DNA of 34,705 nucleotides from Desulfobacteraceae bacterium (lineage in GTDB: Bacteria; Desulfobacterota; Desulfobacteria; Desulfobacterales; Desulfosalsimonadaceae). Under the pieces are notes generated by a model. That model worked only from the letters and a program-made list of their open reading frames with translations, did no database searches and was not told the origin of the DNA. Each line of letters opens with the position of its first letter. Position 1 is the stretch's first letter. A program made the position numbers and the translations under genes. Positions 1-7,282 of this stretch are shown here, one piece after another. Location: assembly GCA_021737565.1 (NCBI GenBank), contig JAIPDS010000018.1, positions 1 through 34,705 on the forward strand. Reading direction: 5' to 3'.

Positions 1-41
1 TATTTTTGCAACAAAGAAAATCCGTAAGCATCTTGGCTGAT

Positions 42-127
42 CGGCGGCGCGAAAAAGGAGTTTCCTCGCTCCAGGAGCCTCTGCGAGCCTCAATTTCCGC
101 TCGGAAACCCACTTTTCCGCACCGCCG
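42..127. repeat. Imperfect inverted repeat (hairpin element)
   Basis: The left arm at 42-65 and the right arm at 103-127 are imperfect reverse complements of about 24 bases. They share the blocks CGGCGG, GCG-AAAA and GTTTCC. The inner sequence holds a further small hairpin (GCTCC A GGAGC near 68-78). Weaker complementarity may extend outward to about 12-180. No protein reading is convincing here. Together with the repeat at 192-316 and the boxes at 317-358 it accounts for the gene-free left end of the window. Whether it is a mobile element, an RNA hairpin or a relic is not clear. Confidence 0.5.
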
Positions 128-191
128 TCAGGGCAACGAGGTGCAATTTCGCAAGAGCGCAAAAAAGGATTTCCTTGGAAGTCTGATTTTA

Positions 192-316
192 GATGGCGCC
201 GTAAAAAGTTCAAGATCAAGGTCTGCGCAATTTTGAAGAATGCAGCGTACTTAGCCGTACGTGAAATTCTGAGAAATTGCGCATAACGCCGATATTGGAC
301 TTTTTACGGCGCCATC
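192..316 (+). repeat. Palindromic dispersed repeat, copy 1
   Basis: This 125-bp element is bounded by a perfect 18-bp terminal inverted repeat, GATGGCGCCGTAAAAAGT at 192-209 and its reverse complement at 299-316. Inside are a second inverted pair (GCGCAATTTT at 225-234 against GAAATTGCGC at 273-282) and a central hairpin (CGTAC 246-250 / GTACG 257-261, loop TTAGCC). The same core recurs at 7283-7403 and 34589-34705 in the same orientation. It encodes no protein. The architecture is that of a MITE or a REP-like palindrome. It is preceded at about 179-191 by a remnant of a further terminal unit (AAGTCTGATTTTA). Confidence 0.85.
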
Positions 317-358
317 AACCTTATAAAGTTTAATAAAATATTTAAACCTTATAAGGTT
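317..358. promoter_or_regulatory. Pair of AACCTTATAA-type palindromic boxes
   Basis: AACCTTATAAGGTT at 345-358 is a perfect 14-bp palindrome. A near-identical box with one change, AACCTTATAAAGTT, lies at 317-330, 28 bp away, and the stretch between is almost pure A+T. The right box overlaps the stop codon of the leftward SatD-like gene. It could be an operator for a gene to the left of the window or part of a transcript end. There is no GC-rich stem with a T run, so a classical intrinsic terminator is unlikely. Confidence 0.35.
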
Positions 359-1023
359 GTCTTCTGCCGGCGTTCAACAACCTCCAGGGCATTTAAAACA
401 GCGGGCCAGGATGCTCTTTTCAGGTGGCCGGATACTGCCTGCACGGAAACCGGCTCCGGCCGGTTTCCGGCGATTTCAGCCCGGCTTGTTCCCTTTAAAA
501 TCCCTAAAACCGCTTTTGCCTGAAGAGGCCGCCAGCGCCCGGCCAGGGTGCCAACGGTGCGCATAAGGGCATCAACCAATGGTTCACATGGATCGACCGG
601 GTTGCTGTAGCCCAATATTCCGAAATTTCGCGAAGACGTCATTTCCTCAAGCTTCTTTCCCGAAAACCTGAATGCAGGTCCGTCTCCGGCAGACACTCCA
701 TTGTCGGGAATATAATCCACAGTCCCCACCCCGATGGCCATGCGGGTATTTAACCTGCCGCCGTTTACATCCGAGCGTATGAACGCATGAATCAAAAGGG
801 CGGCCCGCAGAGCATAAACCGGGGCCTCAATTACCGCCTGCCAGCTGTCGCCCCTGAACACGTCGATGTCTTTCGGCATGACACCCGGCAGAACCGAGCG
901 CAGCAGACTCCCGGCCTCTGCCATAAGCCGGGGCATATTTCTGCGCACCCTTTGGTCAAGATCTGAAAATCTTATAAAATCGCCCGTAATCACTGCATAT
1001 ATATGATGCTCATCCATATCCAC
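349..1023 (-). CDS. SatD-like protein with C-terminal helix-turn-helix-like region
   Basis: The 224-residue protein starts with a short beta strand ending in VITGDF. It then has FRGDSWQ, a basic RMAIGVG strand and a GPAFRFSGKKLEEM segment. This order resembles SatD-family proteins, whose function is poorly known. The last 60 residues (LQAKAVLGILKGTSRAEIAG and onward) look like a helix-turn-helix, so a regulatory role is possible. The reading frame starts at GTG 1023; ATG 1017 is an equally good start, and neither has a clear ribosome site. It lies 28 bp downstream of the MFS gene and is probably the last gene of the leftward block. The family assignment is from memory of motifs and is only moderately secure. 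Confidence 0.6.
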   Translation of the reverse strand: MDMDEHHIYAVITGDFIRFSDLDQRVRRNMPRLMAEAGSLLRSVLPGVMPKDIDVFRGDSWQAVIEAPVYALRAALLIHAFIRSDVNGGRLNTRMAIGVGTVDYIPDNGVSAGDGPAFRFSGKKLEEMTSSRNFGILGYSNPVDPCEPLVDALMRTVGTLAGRWRPLQAKAVLGILKGTSRAEIAGNRPEPVSVQAVSGHLKRASWPAVLNALEVVERRQKTTL

Positions 1024-1051
1024 TTTTAAGGGTTAAATGTTGATTATTAAT

Positions 1052-2239
1052 TCAGGATTTCGTGCTTATCCCGCATGTTCCCCTGAAAAATTGGAAAATC
1101 CCACCTGCCATGATCACTGCGCCCAGGAAAAAAGCGTACTGCAGCCCGGCAAGCTCCATGATAATTCCCGCAAAAAAGCTCCCGAGCAGCATGCCGAGGC
1201 TGTGGGCGACGGTGATAAGCGCCATTACAGAACCCATGGCCTCCAGGCGATGGCCACGCATTACAGCAAGAGCCATGAGCGCGGGCATGGAAGTTCCGCC
1301 CCCGATTCCAAAAACCATGTTTGCCACAAACAGCCCGGCAAATCCTTCAGCCCGCCCAAGAAGAACCATGGCCGCTATCACCCCCGCTCCCCCGACAATC
1401 ACCATGAACCGCCTGTTCCACCGGTCGGCAAGAAGTCCCATGGGAATATGTATAACCCCGCTGACAAAAACCCCGAGCATGACCAATACGCCTATGGCCG
1501 AACTTGACAGACCGAAGCGCGCATCCGCGTAAACAGGGAGAAATCCCCACACAATTCCTATGCACGTTGTATATACCATTCGGAAGGAAAACAGGCTTAC
1601 AAGCATCCGGTCGCGTATGAGAAGTCCCCATCGCACGGGGGCTCTTCCAAGTTCATAGATCCGTTCCGAGGAAACCGGGGGTAGCATTAACGATGCAAGG
1701 CAAAACGCCATAAAGGCAAGCGCGCCCATGGCGGTAAATGCGCTGTTTAAGCCGAGCTGATCCCGGATTATGCCGCCCAGCAGAGGCCCGATGCTCAGGC
1801 CGCAAAAGACAGACATGTTAAATCCGCCCATGGTTATGCCCTCTTTACCCTCGGGAGTTATCTCTCCCACGTAAGCCTGGGCTACCGGCATGATCATAGC
1901 CGAGGCCACCCCCTGGATCAGCCTGGCCACTATAAGGGTATGGACATGATGGGCAAGGATAAATGCCAGGGAAATCACGAAATAACAGAAAAGCCCGATT
2001 ACAAGAAAGGGTTTTCTGCCCTTTGCATCTGAAAGCCTTCCGAACCAGGGCAAAAAAATGGTGCGCGACAGCGAAAACCCTCCGAAAATCATGGCTATGG
2101 CTATCCCGCCCGCTCCCAGGTCCCTGGCATAAACCGGCAGAAGCGGCACTACAATTCCCACCCCCGTGATTGTTATAAAAAGGGAAAAAAACAGTACGGC
2201 AAATATCCGTACCGGAAACTTTTCATTGGGATCCTGCAT
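1052..2239 (-). CDS. MFS transporter (drug/solute efflux type)
   Basis: The 395-residue protein is hydrophobic throughout, with about twelve predicted membrane helices. It has the major facilitator loop 2-3 signature (GRLSDAKGRKP, about residues 67-77) and the RLIQGVASA helix 4 pattern typical of 12-TM efflux transporters. A basic and polar central loop near residues 190-210 separates the two six-helix halves. It acts in the inner membrane and the substrate cannot be told from sequence. The start ATG shares one base with the stop of the upstream Smr gene (TGATG), so translation is probably coupled. It belongs to the leftward block that begins with parA. Confidence 0.85.
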   Translation of the reverse strand: MQDPNEKFPVRIFAVLFFSLFITITGVGIVVPLLPVYARDLGAGGIAIAMIFGGFSLSRTIFLPWFGRLSDAKGRKPFLVIGLFCYFVISLAFILAHHVHTLIVARLIQGVASAMIMPVAQAYVGEITPEGKEGITMGGFNMSVFCGLSIGPLLGGIIRDQLGLNSAFTAMGALAFMAFCLASLMLPPVSSERIYELGRAPVRWGLLIRDRMLVSLFSFRMVYTTCIGIVWGFLPVYADARFGLSSSAIGVLVMLGVFVSGVIHIPMGLLADRWNRRFMVIVGGAGVIAAMVLLGRAEGFAGLFVANMVFGIGGGTSMPALMALAVMRGHRLEAMGSVMALITVAHSLGMLLGSFFAGIIMELAGLQYAFFLGAVIMAGGIFQFFRGTCGISTKS

Positions 2240-2529
2240 CAGGAGCCGCTCTGAGAGGAGGTTTTAAGCATAACCCTGGTGGCGCCCCAGCCGCCCGCAT
2301 TTTCTGCGGCATCAGAAAAACTCTTAACAAGTCTGTGGCGGGATAAAACCGAATGCACTTTTTTTTTCAGCTTGCCGGTGCCTTTTCCGTGAATTACGCG
2401 GACTGTATGGATTCCTTTTTCCAGGCAGGCCTCAAAGTAATCCTCCAGCAGGGGTTCAACCTCCGAGGGTCTGAAGGTATGAAGGTCAAGCTCGCCGTTT
2501 ATGGGTATTCTTACAGGGTCATCTTCCAT
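2239..2529 (-). CDS. Stand-alone Smr domain protein
   Basis: The 96-residue protein is essentially one Smr (small MutS-related) domain. The family hallmarks are LDLHTFRPSEV near the N-terminus, VIHGKGTGKLK in the middle and GGWGATRVML near the end. Smr domains are nucleic-acid endonucleases; bacterial single-domain members have been linked to RNA or DNA cleavage, including at stalled ribosomes. The target here is unknown. A good ribosome site (GGAGGA) precedes the ATG, which begins immediately after the TAG stop of the IspH-UbiA gene. The stop overlaps the MFS start by one base. The tight packing supports one transcript. Confidence 0.85.
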   Translation of the reverse strand: MEDDPVRIPINGELDLHTFRPSEVEPLLEDYFEACLEKGIHTVRVIHGKGTGKLKKKVHSVLSRHRLVKSFSDAAENAGGWGATRVMLKTSSQSGS

Positions 2530-4263
2530 CTACACTCCTCCCCACGCGCACAACAGGGCCAGGACACCGGCGAAAACAAAATGGCTCTCCATTACAAATC
2601 CCCGCCATATACCCAGGAAACGACTGGCCCGCTCATGGACAAATAAAAAAAGAAGCATTGCTGCCGGAGGCAGGCTTAACACGGATGCAAACGGAGAAAG
2701 CGCGCCGACTATGGCACCGAGCGGGATAAACAGGACCGCCGCCGCCAGCACCGCTTTTAAAAGATCCATGGTGCGTTTTTCACCAAGGACGATGGGTATG
2801 GTTTCCCTGCCCACAATCCGGCTCCCCTGCATATCAATTATGTCGAAAAACGAAGTGCGCACGAAAACCAGCGCACAGACCCATAGAAATGCCATTATAC
2901 CGGAGGTCCCCACGCTTCCGTATGCATCCAGTGCCGGCACAAGTACGGCTGCAATTCCCCAGGCCGCGGTAACCAGAACGGTTTTGGAGCCGGGAATCCG
3001 CTTGAGCATGGAAACTTTACCCGCCCCTGCACCCGGGCCTTCAAGTTCAAAATTATATACCACCCCGAGAAGGCTCATCAATAAAAGAAGAACAAAAATA
3101 AGCGGTCCCAGCATCCAGGCCGCAACCAACCCCAGAACCCCCGAGACCGCTGCAAGAATGCTCAGGGAATATCCGTAATCATGATAAAATTTCGCTCTTT
3201 CGGGGTCGTTGTAGCTGTCGGCCCTCCGGTCAAACATGTGGTGCAGGGTATGCATGCTAAGAGTATACAACCCTGCGATTGCAAGGTAATGAGGCTTTAG
3301 AGCCGCGCCCTGAAGCCAGGCTCCAGCTGTTGCAAGAAATGCCGCGCCAATGGCCAGGTAAAGGTTTGAAAGCATAAGGCCGCGCACAAACATGCGGGCC
3401 CACCTTCTGAATCCGCCTCCTTTTCCCGCCAGGCACCTTTCCAGGTGCTGCATTACCTGGCGTATAATCCAGTTCGGAGTTGATGCACCAGCGGTAATGC
3501 CGATGCTGCGGCATTCCTCAAGCTTTTCAACGGAAAGGTCCTCTGCTTTTTCAATATGCAGGGACTTTTTACCGGACTGTCCGGCTATCTCCGCGAGTCT
3601 CCTGGTGTTGCCGCTGTTATATCCCCCCACCACTATTACTGCATCGACTTCTGCGGCCAGCGCCTGTGCTTCGGCCTGCCGCTTTTCAGTAGAATCGCAG
3701 ATGGTATTAAAAACCTTGTAACCGGGACGATGTTCTTCGGCCCACCTGCGCACTTTGTCAAAAAAGGCCGTGTTCTGGGTTGTCTGTGCCACTATGATGG
3801 CATTTTCAAATTCCGGAAGGCCTGCCAGTTCGTCAAGGGATTCAACCACCCATCCCCGGTTTTCTGCATATCCCAGCAAACCGCGAACCTCCGGATGTTC
3901 GCGATCTCCCACGATTACCACCGCATATCCCAGGGCGGCATGCCTTGCTATAATGGACTGAACCTTGATCACCCTGGGGCAGGTGGCGTTTATCACGTTA
4001 AACCCGGCCTGCCTCAAAGCTTCCTGGTCCTGCGGCGGCACCCCGTGGGCCCGTATAATCACGGTGCCGCTTCCTTTTTCGGGGATTTTCTCCAGGATCG
4101 AAATGCTTTTCTGCTCGAGTATGGACAGAACCTGTGGATTGTGGATAAGGGGGCCGTAGGTATAGATAGGTCCCTTACGCCGGTTTGCCGAGTCTAAGGC
4201 CTGTTCCACGGCGCGGCGCACGCCCATGCAAAATCCGGCCGTTCTGGCAGTGACTATTTTCAT
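2530..4263 (-). CDS. ispH: IspH-UbiA fusion: HMBPP reductase joined to a prenyltransferase-like membrane domain
   Basis: One uninterrupted 577-residue frame. Residues 1-277 are IspH (LytB), the [4Fe-4S] enzyme that makes IPP and DMAPP in the last step of the MEP pathway. Cluster cysteines C12, C94 and C189 are present, with H41, H73, H123, E125, the TT pair at 161-162, the NSGNT segment and TAGASTP. IspH is normally about 310 residues. Residues 285-577 are a UbiA-type membrane domain with seven or eight hydrophobic segments. Its first motif reads HHMFDRRAD (341-349) where the family has ND-x2-D-x3-D, so the leading N-D is replaced. Its second motif is DIIDMQGSR (474-482), with the third acidic position changed to S. 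The fusion suggests channelling of isoprenoid units or a membrane-anchored IspH. The prenyltransferase activity is inferred and may be altered. The ATG at 4263 has no strong ribosome site. Confidence 0.9.
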   Translation of the reverse strand: MKIVTARTAGFCMGVRRAVEQALDSANRRKGPIYTYGPLIHNPQVLSILEQKSISILEKIPEKGSGTVIIRAHGVPPQDQEALRQAGFNVINATCPRVIKVQSIIARHAALGYAVVIVGDREHPEVRGLLGYAENRGWVVESLDELAGLPEFENAIIVAQTTQNTAFFDKVRRWAEEHRPGYKVFNTICDSTEKRQAEAQALAAEVDAVIVVGGYNSGNTRRLAEIAGQSGKKSLHIEKAEDLSVEKLEECRSIGITAGASTPNWIIRQVMQHLERCLAGKGGGFRRWARMFVRGLMLSNLYLAIGAAFLATAGAWLQGAALKPHYLAIAGLYTLSMHTLHHMFDRRADSYNDPERAKFYHDYGYSLSILAAVSGVLGLVAAWMLGPLIFVLLLLMSLLGVVYNFELEGPGAGAGKVSMLKRIPGSKTVLVTAAWGIAAVLVPALDAYGSVGTSGIMAFLWVCALVFVRTSFFDIIDMQGSRIVGRETIPIVLGEKRTMDLLKAVLAAAVLFIPLGAIVGALSPFASVLSLPPAAMLLFLFVHERASRFLGIWRGFVMESHFVFAGVLALLCAWGGV

Positions 4264-4295
4264 TAATATTGCGCAGCTTCCGGCGGTTGCCGGGC

Positions 4296-4490
4296 TCAGG
4301 CTTCGTCTTTTTTGAAAAAGACCTTGTGATCCACCAGTGACAGCGAATGTATCGCCGCCCTGATGAACTTCTGCTCGCCGAATATATTAACCAGTTTAAA
4401 CCCGCCTTCTTCGGGCTCAATGGTGTCAACAGCCTCCATGAGCAGTTCCTGATCCTCTCCTTTTATCAGATATGCATTTGCTTCACACAT
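4296..4490 (-). CDS. CooT-family small nickel-binding protein
   Basis: The 64-residue protein begins MCEANAYL and ends SLVDHKVFF, with a conserved NIFGEQK core. This is the pattern of the CooT family, small dimeric proteins in which the second residue, Cys2, binds Ni(II). CooT was first found with CO dehydrogenase, but stand-alone members like this one are common in anaerobes and their role is open. No CO dehydrogenase or hydrogenase gene lies in the window. Its start overlaps the end of the DUF3842 gene by 8 bp, which indicates translational coupling. The family call is confident; the physiological role is not. Confidence 0.85.
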   Translation of the reverse strand: MCEANAYLIKGEDQELLMEAVDTIEPEEGGFKLVNIFGEQKFIRAAIHSLSLVDHKVFFKKDEA

Positions 4491-4935
4491 CGCTTAATCC
4501 ATCCTGGTTTGTATTTTGCCGGCCCAATAAAGGCGCCAGATGTTCTTCTATCAAAATATCGAGCAGGTGCGGCAGGGGCTGACTTGAAGCCCCCACTATC
4601 ACCAGGTTTTCCTGGGAAAGGGGCACCAGCAGCTTCGGGGCCATGCATGACGCCACGGCTTCTGCTATTTTCGGGCTGACCTCGCCCATCATGGCATTTG
4701 CCATTATAATTCCAACCGGTCCGATAATAACCTCCATGCCGGGCACGGTCCGCATTATTGCATTTTCCCCTGAAGCGCCCCGGTTTGCACGCGCCTTTAG
4801 CATCTGGGCGGTGGCTATGGCGTTTGTTCCCAGGGCCACGATTTCGACCTCTTCTTCATAGATTGTCCTTAAACGCTTTATGATGGTGGCCCCTATGCCT
4901 CCGCCCTGCCCGTCTATTACGCATATGGTTTTCAT
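4483..4935 (-). CDS. DUF3842 family protein
   Basis: The 150-residue protein opens with VIDGQGGGIGATI, a glycine-rich loop of dinucleotide-binding type. It continues with ALGTNAIAT and a GENAIMRTVPG segment, then GPVGIIMANAMMGEVSPKIA. This order of motifs is that of DUF3842 proteins of anaerobic bacteria, whose function is unknown. The C-terminal 30 residues are variable. It starts one base after the stop of the YacP/NYN frame and overlaps the CooT gene at its 3' end. The close pairing with CooT suggests a shared metal- or redox-related role, which is inference. Confidence 0.8.
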   Translation of the reverse strand: MKTICVIDGQGGGIGATIIKRLRTIYEEEVEIVALGTNAIATAQMLKARANRGASGENAIMRTVPGMEVIIGPVGIIMANAMMGEVSPKIAEAVASCMAPKLLVPLSQENLVIVGASSQPLPHLLDILIEEHLAPLLGRQNTNQDGLSDV

Positions 4936-4936
4936 G

Positions 4937-5464
4937 TTACAGTTTTTTTACCTTTTGCCGCCTGCGGCGCCCGGCCCTGGGCAGTCTCCTGGCGGGTCCC
5001 TTCTTCTTGCCGGGATCAATCAACGGCTCTCTTGTTTCCTCTTCCGGGTCTTCGCCTTTTATCTGCATCATGGCCGCCATTTCCATTCTTTCTTCAAACT
5101 CTTCCGGATCAACCGTCACCGTGCCTCCGGATGAAACCGCATCTGCAAGGGCACGGTCCGCGGTTACCACCAGGGCCCTTTAGCTTTCACGGGCCGCCAT
5201 TTTCTTGATCACCGAGTCGGCGGTCTGTCCGCTCCGGGAAAATTTTACACGTATCCCTTTCTCCGAAGTCCCCTTGAAAAAATCATCATGATTTGCGGCA
5301 CCGTCAAAAACCACCGTTATCTTATGCCCCTTGATGCGCTTATAAGCCGCCAGCCTGTCAATTAAGGCCTGTCGGCCCAGTTCCAGCCCTTCGGCCTCTG
5401 CCAGGCTCAGGCGGGCCGAGCGGCGGATAAGGTTGTAGCCGTCTATGATCAGGTGCAGTCCCAT
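4937..5464 (-). pseudogene. YacP/NYN-domain RNA-binding nuclease gene interrupted by an in-frame TAA
   Basis: Residues 1-94 (5464-5183) read as a NYN domain: LIIDGYNLIRR at the start, VVFDGA in the middle and TADSVIKKMA at the third acidic site. The frame then meets TAA at 5180-5182. In the same frame it continues with RALVVTADRALADA and a strongly basic tail of Lys and Arg ending at 4937. Read through, the product would be about 175 residues, normal for YacP (Rae1-like) ribosome-associated nucleases. The downstream half carries the conserved VVTADR strand, so the stop lies inside the domain. A single base change from AAA, GAA or CAA would explain it. UAA has no known recoding, so this is either a true nonsense mutation or a sequence error. 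A GTG at 5168-5170 could restart translation of the second half. Confidence 0.75.
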
Positions 5465-5467
5465 TTA

Positions 5468-6355
5468 TTATGACTGAAGCATTGAAATAAGCCTGTCCAG
5501 GTCGCTGTCATCGTAAAACTCTATTTCCAAGCGCCCCTTTTTCCCGCGGCGCTTTATTTTCACCTTTGTGCCGAAACGGCGTCCCAGGTCCTCTTCCAGG
5601 GCGACAATATGGACGTCCTGCGGCCCGGGCTCCTTTTCGGCGGCCCCCCGGTTGTCCTTGTTCAGCCGGGCAACCAGCTTTTCAGCCTCCCGCACCGAAA
5701 GGCCCCTGGACAATATGAGCCGGCAGGCCTCTCGCTGGACCGCCGATGTCCCGGCTCCAAGAAGCGCCCTGGCATGCCCCATGCTTAGCCGCCCTTCGCG
5801 CAGGTAGTCCTTTACCTGGTCTGAAAGATTATGCAGTCTCAGAAAATTGGCAACAGCGGAGCGGCTTTTGCCGACACGCGAGGCAACCTGATCCTGGGTA
5901 AGCCCGAATTCATCGATCAAACGCTGATAAGCCTCGGCCTCCTCCATTGCATTTAAATCCGCCCGCTGAATGTTTTCTATTATGGAAAAGGCCAGCAGCT
6001 CGTCGTCTTTTATGGTCTTGACCACCACCGGGACGGTATAAAGCCCCGCCATTTTTGCAGCCCGTAGCCTTCGCTCGCCGGCGATCAACTCGTAGCCCCT
6101 TTCTGTTTCCCTCACCAAAAGAGGCTGGAGTACGCCGTGGCTTCGGACCGACTCTGCAAGCTCCTCCAAGTCCTCCCGGTCAAACTGCCTTCTGGGCTGA
6201 AACGGATTGGGCCGGATCAGGGTGATATCGCAGGGAAAATAATCGGTTTCCCTGCCCCCCTCCCCTGCATCCATATCCGGGAAAAGCGCGTCAAGACCCT
6301 TTCCAAGGCCTGTTTTGCGTTTTTTGCTCCTGGAGCCGGCTTCATCGGCTTTCAT
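5468..6355 (-). CDS. parB: ParB/Spo0J chromosome-partitioning protein
   Basis: This 295-residue protein binds centromere-like parS sites and loads onto DNA as a CTP-dependent clamp. The N-terminal basic segment ends in GLGKGLDALF. The ParB/Srx domain follows with the GERRLRAAK CTP-binding box and ENIQRADLNAMEEA. A helix-turn-helix (LTQDQVASRVGKSRSAVANFLRL) comes next, and a C-terminal dimerisation region ends the protein. It lies downstream of parA with a 65-bp gap and only 3 bp before the YacP frame. No clear 16-bp parS palindrome was seen in the window. The chromosomal rather than plasmid type is suggested by the housekeeping neighbours. Confidence 0.95.
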   Translation of the reverse strand: MKADEAGSRSKKRKTGLGKGLDALFPDMDAGEGGRETDYFPCDITLIRPNPFQPRRQFDREDLEELAESVRSHGVLQPLLVRETERGYELIAGERRLRAAKMAGLYTVPVVVKTIKDDELLAFSIIENIQRADLNAMEEAEAYQRLIDEFGLTQDQVASRVGKSRSAVANFLRLHNLSDQVKDYLREGRLSMGHARALLGAGTSAVQREACRLILSRGLSVREAEKLVARLNKDNRGAAEKEPGPQDVHIVALEEDLGRRFGTKVKIKRRGKKGRLEIEFYDDSDLDRLISMLQS

Positions 6356-6420
6356 TTACACATCCTTTACACATAATTTTCCAGCCTGTGCGGATTTTAA
6401 ATCCATCCCTGTTTATTGCT

Positions 6421-7221
6421 TCAGCCTGCGGTCTGCTCGAATGCCTCGACTTCCCCGGTTTCGTGCTTCCCTATAACCTCTTTTGCAAGGGAGGTGTAAC
6501 TTTCGGCTCCCGGCGATCCCGGCGCATATCCAATTATCGGCCGCCCGTAGCTGGGGGCTTCGGCCAGCCGGACCGCACGGGGGATACGGGTATTAAAAAC
6601 CTGCTCCCTGAAATATTTTACCGCATCTTCGGCCACCTGGCCTGAAAGGTTGGTCCGTCTGTCAAACAAGGTAAGCAAAATGCCCTCGATTCTAAGCGAA
6701 GGATTCATCCTCTGCTTAATACGCCTGACAGTCTGCAGAAGCTGGCCCAGGCCTTCCAGGGCGTAAAATTCGCTCTGCAGCGGAATCAGCACTCCGTGGG
6801 CGGCCGTCATGGCATTGATTGTAAGCAGACTCAGCGAAGGAGGACAATCCAGCAGCACATAATCATACTTGTCGCTTACGGGAAACAGCAGTCTCTGCAA
6901 AAGCCTCTCCCGGGTCTCGTTATTTATCATCTCTACTTCAAACCCGATCAGCTCCACCCGGGACGGCATGATCCACAAGCGCTCAACCCCGCTTTCAATA
7001 ATAATCTGCCGGCCGTCTGCCTGGCCTATCAAACCATGGTAAAGGGTTTTCTCCAGCCCGGCTTTTTCAATGCCCAGACCCGTGGTGGCATTTGCCTGTG
7101 GGTCACAATCGACCAGCAGGGTCTTTTTGCCCAGATCAGCTAAGGCGGCTGCCAGGTTTATGGCTGTCGTGGTCTTTCCCACGCCCCCCTTTTGGTTTGC
7201 AATGCAGATAATATGTGCCAT
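6421..7221 (-). CDS. parA: ParA/Soj ATPase
   Basis: The 266-residue ATPase drives chromosome segregation together with ParB. The deviant Walker A box KGGVGKTT lies at residues 11-18, followed by LLVDCDPQANATTG and the Walker B-like VLLDCPPSLSLLT strand. The family's start MAHIICIANQKGG fits the ATG at 7221. Upstream in-frame ATG codons at 7239 and 7317 would add an odd hydrophobic stretch, and the last lies inside the palindromic repeat, so they are less likely. No strong ribosome site is visible at any of them. It heads the long leftward block, with repeat copy 2 between it and the divergent M48 protease. Confidence 0.95.
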   Translation of the reverse strand: MAHIICIANQKGGVGKTTTAINLAAALADLGKKTLLVDCDPQANATTGLGIEKAGLEKTLYHGLIGQADGRQIIIESGVERLWIMPSRVELIGFEVEMINNETRERLLQRLLFPVSDKYDYVLLDCPPSLSLLTINAMTAAHGVLIPLQSEFYALEGLGQLLQTVRRIKQRMNPSLRIEGILLTLFDRRTNLSGQVAEDAVKYFREQVFNTRIPRAVRLAEAPSYGRPIIGYAPGSPGAESYTSLAKEVIGKHETGEVEAFEQTAG

Positions 7222-7282
7222 AATAGGTATGTGTAGCATAAAAATCGATATTTGCAAATTCAAGAATTTAAGAATAAAAATT

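Noticed and set aside
253-270. Sequence inside the repeat that resembles half of a ParB parS site (ACGTGAAAT)
   Set aside because: Only the right half matches the 16-bp parS palindrome. The match is fully explained by the repeat core, and the same bases occur in all copies.
5180-5182. Recoding of the in-frame stop in the YacP gene
   Set aside because: The codon is TAA. Selenocysteine uses UGA and pyrrolysine uses UAG, and no frameshift signal is visible.
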